This document shows positions 21,701 through 23,669 of a stretch of 23,669 nt of DNA, in pieces; within the stretch, counting starts at the first letter, position 1, and every line of letters starts with the position of its first letter. This DNA comes from a virus, in the IMG/VR virus record IMGVR_UViG_3300034198_019094, positions 1-23,669 of that record, one strand, 5' to 3'. The notes beneath the pieces are model-generated. The model saw only the letters and a list, made by a program, of their open reading frames with translations, was not told where the DNA came from and did no database searches. Made by a program: the position numbers and the translations under genes.

Positions 21701-23669
21701 TATACTTCCTCATTCTAATTGTTTTTATTCTACTGGAATTTATAGAGTAGAGACTGGAGGAAATGATATTTCTTTTAGTGGATATGGAACAAAATCAAGT
21801 TTATTGCCAGAAAATAAAATTATAACCAGCTCAGAAGATATATATCTTGAATTCGATAACACACTTAGTGCTCAAAATGGAATAAACACAGCAATAAGAT
21901 TAACAGATAATGGCAGCCCAACAGACATATTAAGAATAACCGCAAATGGTAGTTATTCACAAAATACTACAGGATGGGTAAAAATATTAAAAATATACAA
22001 TAATCTTATTAAAAATAAACAGATTGATGATATAGACTATAAGAATGGTTCAAGTGACGGTTTTCAAGTCATATCACCTTCTTTATTAACAACTACGGGA
22101 TTGCTTGGTGGAGGATCTTATGTTTATCAACAAGATAAGTATGGCTTTTTAGGAAAAATGAAACCATCCTTTACTTCGAGAATAAAAGTGGATCAATCAA
22201 CAAGTTCAAGGATATATTCAGGTAATTTTGATTTGAATGATGCTATAACAATGTCATTAATACCAGGACAAAGATCAGAACCATATATTATTAAATTTAG
22301 TAATACTTGTTACGAAACTGGATTCTTAAGAGTTAGCGGCATAGTTATACCAACACCAACTCTAGATTTAGCTGACGATCCTCCTGGAGCCGAAAATTAT
22401 TCTTATCCTAATTCAAGTTTTTCTGTTGTTTCCAGATTAGCATATGGCGAAACTTCTAATGATAGGGCTATACAGGATAACCAAAGAAATAAATCTTTTT
22501 ATTACACTATTAAAGATGCTATTACTAATTTACCAATATCTTCATATACAACTCCAAAAAATAGCACCTCACAAACGTCATTTCTTATTAATAATTCAGA
22601 TATTGGACTTAATATTATTCCTTCATCTACAGTTTTGGCTTTATATATGAATTATTATTCTAGTATACCATTTCCTACATATGATAAACAAGCTATACCA
22701 GATTTACATAATGTTTATTATTGGGTGCATTCAACAGGTAATACCAATATAGGATACAATTCATTTCCTGCTCATATTATTGTTGATAATTTTGATATTA
22801 TCACTAATAGTGGTGCTGTACTAAATAAATCGTTAAATATAGTAGGAGGATATATTAAAGAATATAGCAACACAGCGCCTTATCAAGAATACATTAATTA
22901 TCCACCCAATATTACTGGTTTAATACAAAAAAATATTGGTAAAACTTATTATGCCGGATATGTACAATCTCCTAATGATTCAAATGTAATCATTAATCTG
23001 CCAGCAGATGCTGCTTTCCAGTCAGGAGATCCTATTAGCTTATCGTTTAAGAATGACCCATCGATAACATTACCATATATAGACAATATTCCACTAACTG
23101 GAATTTTATTATCTTCAATAGATGCTTCTAATAATATAATTATTCAAAATGATAGTTCAAATAATTTAAGAACCGGAATAGTAGAAATAAGAGATTCTTT
23201 CTTAATATCCGGAGTAAACAATAATAGTAATTCTGAATTAAGAATACTTGTTAAAAAAGATTCTTTATCATCCATTTCGGTTTCTGGAACTCAAATAGAT
23301 TTATTAAATATCTACAATAGTAGATCTACACAAAATAATTTATTTAGAGCAGATTCGTCTTATTTTGATGATAATAAAATTACTAAGGACTATAGACTTA
23401 TTATAGTTTCCGGGGATAGTAATAGTGTTTATGCAAAAGTTAAGGATAAAACTCAAATTGTGGACGCTCAGAATACTTGGTATCTAGATCTACTTTCAGA
23501 TTCCAGTGGCTATTGCCACATGAGGAAAATTATTACAAATACAGAAATTGTAACTACCGGAGTATCTTTTAATAAAGTAGGACACTGGATATCATCCATA
23601 ACTGGAATTCCACTATCTTTATATGGTCAATATATTTACAAAACTATAACATGTGAAAATAGTAATAAT
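12723..23669 (+). CDS. Giant modular tail fibre / adhesin, 3' end outside the window
   Basis: The frame starting at ATG 12723 (ATGA overlap with the upstream gene) stays open to the last base: at least 3,649 codons with no stop. Modules: collagen-like Gly-X-Y triplets (aa 50-67); two GGTNN-S-F units exactly 100 aa apart (79 and 179); tail-fibre motifs TYSKITTDSKGRVISG (about 266) and YTKVTVNSKGLVING (about 345); DADKLDGKDSTYF (about 305) and NADFLDGNHGDYY (about 553), each followed by NLTGT; four 14-residue YadA-like repeats (649-705); scattered G-x-Y/F-x-I units (about 918-1974); Ig-like modules (about 2200-2790); a putative-Ig (He_PIG-like) segment (2844-2930). Composition is Asn/Ser/Thr/Ile/Tyr-rich with few Cys except a cluster near aa 2720-2850. 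It is probably a trimeric, surface-exposed receptor-binding or side fibre. The C-terminal tip lies outside the window. Confidence 0.85.
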   Translation, partial: MTIVNVSETYNSNKYLVITQQKDPESLITTRILITDNSTNQIKIIDISKGPQGNIGPQGIQGLPGKDATTFDILPISSGGTNNTSFVNNKIIYFDGDKLSSSDYTFNDILSINNANAITGIIAGTGLSKVENGSQVTLNVNIGEGLTTNNNQILIDDTIARRVELTVGNISGILGISKGGTNNSSFLTNYLVYYDGTKLSSFPLATGRIVTSGSTINIVAGSGLIGGGNVSLPNGSIVLNIGSSQDVIVSENAIELSSTGIAGTYSKITTDSKGRVISGVNLTSQDIINILGFTPWHSGNDGSGSLLDADKLDGKDSTYFLNFNNLTGTINTSILPNSITNTGIYTKVTVNSKGLVINGTGLDYSDITGALRYRPVSVTGDNIYGNINLYGDLNLRNGNLTLEDNLPIFAAENSSLTPSDPRGFSFVYGTINPRTGILAYYPNMDQLRLVTNIFGTGENGLGGGDSQNGYDIDIDGGDASSIFLLGNLDGDQSVVLLENIADKKYVSLTSNQIISGLKYFNSPLSVNRYIDISSFNHNGPALILNGNNNLIPDLNADFLDGNHGDYYTNAENLTGTLYYQNVTVTNLEGEDHYLAMFDDRGVDQDSGISRTVSSSIVKQSGSSIIIQNPNTASAELSVGDNNPIVGTNSTAIGMDNLINSDNSLAVGQNNTINGYDSVGINSGSLVNSDYSFAMGKHGTTWIENQFSIGAFEERYNNSRLYHGQLSTTAIGFKGDTQDTWQKLSPDINIPNNKTILYNIELIFSKYGGTGVAAFNFSSGIIKNINGTNYLIQPDTKTEIHNDSQIRDYIYGLKLGSNDTEYKKLHVLYPPIENNDLQIQNLNPVLKIRPELTEQHGHFDKTYDGKIILTMDKPISSGWSTSYDYTKYIDIKSYNHKMVTGCLVNIFGLSGNPLTMASGPYEVHSIYDKNNFSIIDHSWSGRYLVDNSIAYLFISDNSLSGSQYTNNRSFSGSIVVSSPNNSYIQTQVSNLNKYINPGMKINISSLHADEIDTTFCNSGIFTITDVIGSDIYIDPMIFEDAAGRTDIKLFFTPYTYGFNRFLSSEAFFIDTIDYGDFVRSNNSFIPSDSGIYLRLDTNNPDLDLDPVIITPLFNSTGNITLNQKRNYSGVYDRSTQFTEYNGIYTQFPSISDTGLIWISGSQTINSILSGYNPYIKFFGAKNVFSGNLTNNSNIITGCYPPQIGRIHTDMVLHSPVPGFALNNTVISISQNGQDITMSSSFTGNSTGVFITYSGDIPLNNNYEILSIIDDKQLFLKRIYNPVSESGAYVSGTVKFYTDYGIGTVSITTDDPLNVANDESVYINFLNKDNVNALIPVSDNYVTYDAMPGEFKVTSYHLMPDSGVSTGGDALFTLDKDHGYLPINYETNSLKQIPLKFLLPSEYSSFDGYFTTGNFSVEFRQDAETKPSGRLLYTLSSIPDTLNIPYSRITGLHIKDETDGISTTGIISLNTSFMFDDSNIIVLENDTYNDYEPHIPVITGDICYYTYIEKQYSVNNLSRTPKSGLFNIVAVTGHKIVINDDKNQLLEEINKDKLWNGELPADSWTTVPTDTFGIYKIRMSGLHDYFNINDKLLVYFSDLSNNLNNKPLKFKINDIDREEYDYIDAHFAYRKLAATGVDTAVRFEGKFFRPLPTGINPNDLEEISLNQGTNIGNFYTEDYGPNYYTTLPHNYFYGTMTSGSNTISNLSLSNHKTFLNMPISGLYKNNDTNNFIFFTGLIENKTLNPDSLTLREPFVGPADTVVEATLFYLSDYSYEIFGYSDNNWNIPYTFNDDQLFNFNLSGPSLRVQTYFENDDAGVDLYGQGSLTYRSRIPVPRLFYTLELIEDDPALRLKTIKALQKNLVGYDIKYIGYQDGSVYSPLNNIYFHSHGTKDEYWKRDSTGKLIDHPLTGTYFVHNAPSLCRSGTMCVHITGISNINRFDPVDSVYLDFIDGGSALNGLYTVNDKLLNNFISFNMPYNSDYINSYGLVYLIDSSTDNIKTNKNPNYNNIFTLPSITTASSNIYSNKFSQFNSFNNRWKHLIEIDNQTEPQVLENESISIGYNGDTSQESIDIIILTPIELDFEVEYGINDIFTATIDNKIEININQSYQLKIITTGGAGNWADPSQNPRKDIPYINILGLKNYSIRTDDIIYDDINKQWEIIVDCEAIPKEYAQKQIIIRVADQSDRKNKNYYLEVIAPLTITNIENTIYGITSSSTNWRLYFEVYDNGQNPLEGIGISIDNIGSNSYYEPLSAGINDNGINGDWKLYCVNGQSSQTGIFAPVITATKGDQTATITGVLKIFDDSSKQKPYDISFRALKSNYNINYSSDSSTDLFFIVPFNEFIDSDNWFNLSFKNVSSNLSINNVTISYPEQDFPALLYRANINGNIGFYQPIISGSIQQPSGDQLITTTKETGLNITIYDPIYVDSSELVQPLDFIDTKPWAVDFYVKGGGSAKRYDYPPKVYLGNIPNNGNYLMDGQTKLIEYNTGYEYDFTNNWWKIKVTGTQDLYGNYAAVTGSYPLYIYIEDDASSYSGYINYITSKKPYMANIRLDKYLTPNNSLEFNVDIKDTPYSSSESPSISIEDGGTQGDPIANSVVIHKKYDKHTNVWETYFSGQPITNKWDARTRINNNNNDFEISCKGILDEKIIVAGKLNMVETEGAYAVFSPLVINNVRAISNPYEAEPGGDPWAITFNTAGGLEDFNYPPQIFFQGFPTPCTGYDPSLDNGNINTNNQCFGEKKWDASSKTWEFKFSGIQSCIADTEFPITIIARDKKDNQIITGYGHYDIKYSMIKYKKDQAFPNPVWSGDSETTLYPQCQTYSSDRWYYKTVNRDKCPSPTGFSGLIIWGSLPQGLKLIHETAFVPEFNPLNAGRINYSLPYSNTNPSYFRITGYPTEFANGSNYPNELKIAVVDARGNSGVKTITFTDGSRAMQTSATDMTIYFANSGYSYSPRLISDNGAIGSLGSKIIGQSGDNSQDILRPSISPQSMMCLSILPHSNCFYSTGIYRVETGGNDISFSGYGTKSSLLPENKIITSSEDIYLEFDNTLSAQNGINTAIRLTDNGSPTDILRITANGSYSQNTTGWVKILKIYNNLIKNKQIDDIDYKNGSSDGFQVISPSLLTTTGLLGGGSYVYQQDKYGFLGKMKPSFTSRIKVDQSTSSRIYSGNFDLNDAITMSLIPGQRSEPYIIKFSNTCYETGFLRVSGIVIPTPTLDLADDPPGAENYSYPNSSFSVVSRLAYGETSNDRAIQDNQRNKSFYYTIKDAITNLPISSYTTPKNSTSQTSFLINNSDIGLNIIPSSTVLALYMNYYSSIPFPTYDKQAIPDLHNVYYWVHSTGNTNIGYNSFPAHIIVDNFDIITNSGAVLNKSLNIVGGYIKEYSNTAPYQEYINYPPNITGLIQKNIGKTYYAGYVQSPNDSNVIINLPADAAFQSGDPISLSFKNDPSITLPYIDNIPLTGILLSSIDASNNIIIQNDSSNNLRTGIVEIRDSFLISGVNNNSNSELRILVKKDSLSSISVSGTQIDLLNIYNSRSTQNNLFRADSSYFDDNKITKDYRLIIVSGDSNSVYAKVKDKTQIVDAQNTWYLDLLSDSSGYCHMRKIITNTEIVTTGVSFNKVGHWISSITGIPLSLYGQYIYKTITCENSNN
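12945..13335 (+). repeat. GGTNN duplication, 300-bp period, in the giant fibre gene
   Basis: The coding sequence around 12957 (SSGGTNNTSFVNNKIIYFDGDKLSS) recurs around 13257 (SKGGTNNSSFLTNYLVYYDGTKLSS), exactly 300 nt later and in frame. GGTGGAACTAATAATA is preserved at the DNA level. Such GGT units are common in phage tail fibres and usually mark repeated shaft segments. Confidence 0.75.
14667..14837 (+). repeat. YadA-type 14-residue repeats in the giant fibre gene
   Basis: Residues 649-705 read STAIG, SLAVG, SVGIN and SFAMG at exact 14-residue steps (649, 663, 677, 691), each followed by polar loops ending in Asn-Ser-Asp or similar. The S-x-A-x-G pattern at this period is the signature of YadA/Hia head beta-rolls, which are obligate trimers. 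This indicates a trimeric fibre. Confidence 0.75.
19360..21090 (+). repeat. Tandem Ig-like modules in the giant fibre gene
   Basis: A recurring strand start appears at W2218 (NWRLYFEV), W2348 (NWFNLSF), W2442 (PWAVDFYV), L2561 (SLEFNVDI) and W2689 (PWAITFNT), spaced 94-130 residues apart. The modules at 2442 and 2689 are clearly related: PWA-x-x-F, a Gly-rich turn, and DYPPKVYLG against NYPPQIFFQG. Most end with a Trp-containing strand and a paired strand before the next linker. Confidence 0.6.

Noticed and set aside
1-23669. tRNA genes, CRISPR arrays, insertion sequences, integrase
   Set aside because: No cloverleaf, regularly spaced repeat-spacer pattern, transposase motif or recombinase motif was seen on either strand.

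Overview
The window reads as the packaging and head-morphogenesis region of an AT-rich, tailed double-stranded DNA phage (or a prophage or contig of one). Nearly everything lies on the + strand in tightly packed, often overlapping genes. The order is sigma-like regulator, HTH/coiled-coil protein (small-terminase candidate), GDP-mannose dehydratase, HNH nuclease, ERCC4-type nuclease, large terminase, portal, protease/scaffold, decoration protein, major capsid, neck-like protein, beta-sandwich tail protein, and a giant fibre/adhesin. No tRNA, rRNA, CRISPR array, integrase or transposase was seen. The host cannot be read from the sequence. The mixture resembles T4-like and other environmental aquatic phages. 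The Tyr/Pro/Val-repeat exported protein on the - strand is of a kind common in Planctomycetes, which is only a weak hint.

Layout. Bases 1-300 hold no gene, but carry a direct repeat, a sigma-54-like motif and a small inverted repeat. Bases 304-909 hold two - strand genes (a DNA-binding HTH/AT-hook protein, then a small exported protein) closed by a strong terminator. Bases 933-960 hold a + strand promoter that opens the long rightward unit. Bases 996-6304 hold regulation and packaging; neighbouring frames overlap by 4-50 nt throughout. Bases 6360-11614 hold the head genes, closed by a rho-independent terminator at 11643-11673. A new unit starts near 11697 and runs through a neck-like protein and a beta-rich tail protein. 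It ends in a reading frame that is open from 12723 to the last base (at least 3,649 codons).

How the parts work together. The terminase, probably helped by the two small nucleases, cuts and pumps DNA through the portal. The protease/scaffold protein, with an apparent internal start for a free scaffold, builds and matures the prohead made of capsid and decoration proteins. The neck and tail proteins and the giant fibre handle attachment. The sigma-like protein at the head of the unit resembles T4 gp55. The T4 late-promoter octamer TATAAATA occurs in two of the few real intergenic gaps, just before portal and just after the capsid terminator, so a T4-like late switch is a reasonable hypothesis. 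The dehydratase gene sits inside this operon and suggests sugar-nucleotide remodelling during infection.

Most notable observations: the giant multi-module fibre gene with a collagen-like stretch, exact 14-residue YadA-type repeats and tandem Ig-like modules; the nested scaffold start; the possible late-promoter/leaderless start of portal; the hairpin cluster inside the portal coding sequence; and gmd embedded in the packaging operon. All calls come from reading the sequence and family knowledge. No database search was run.
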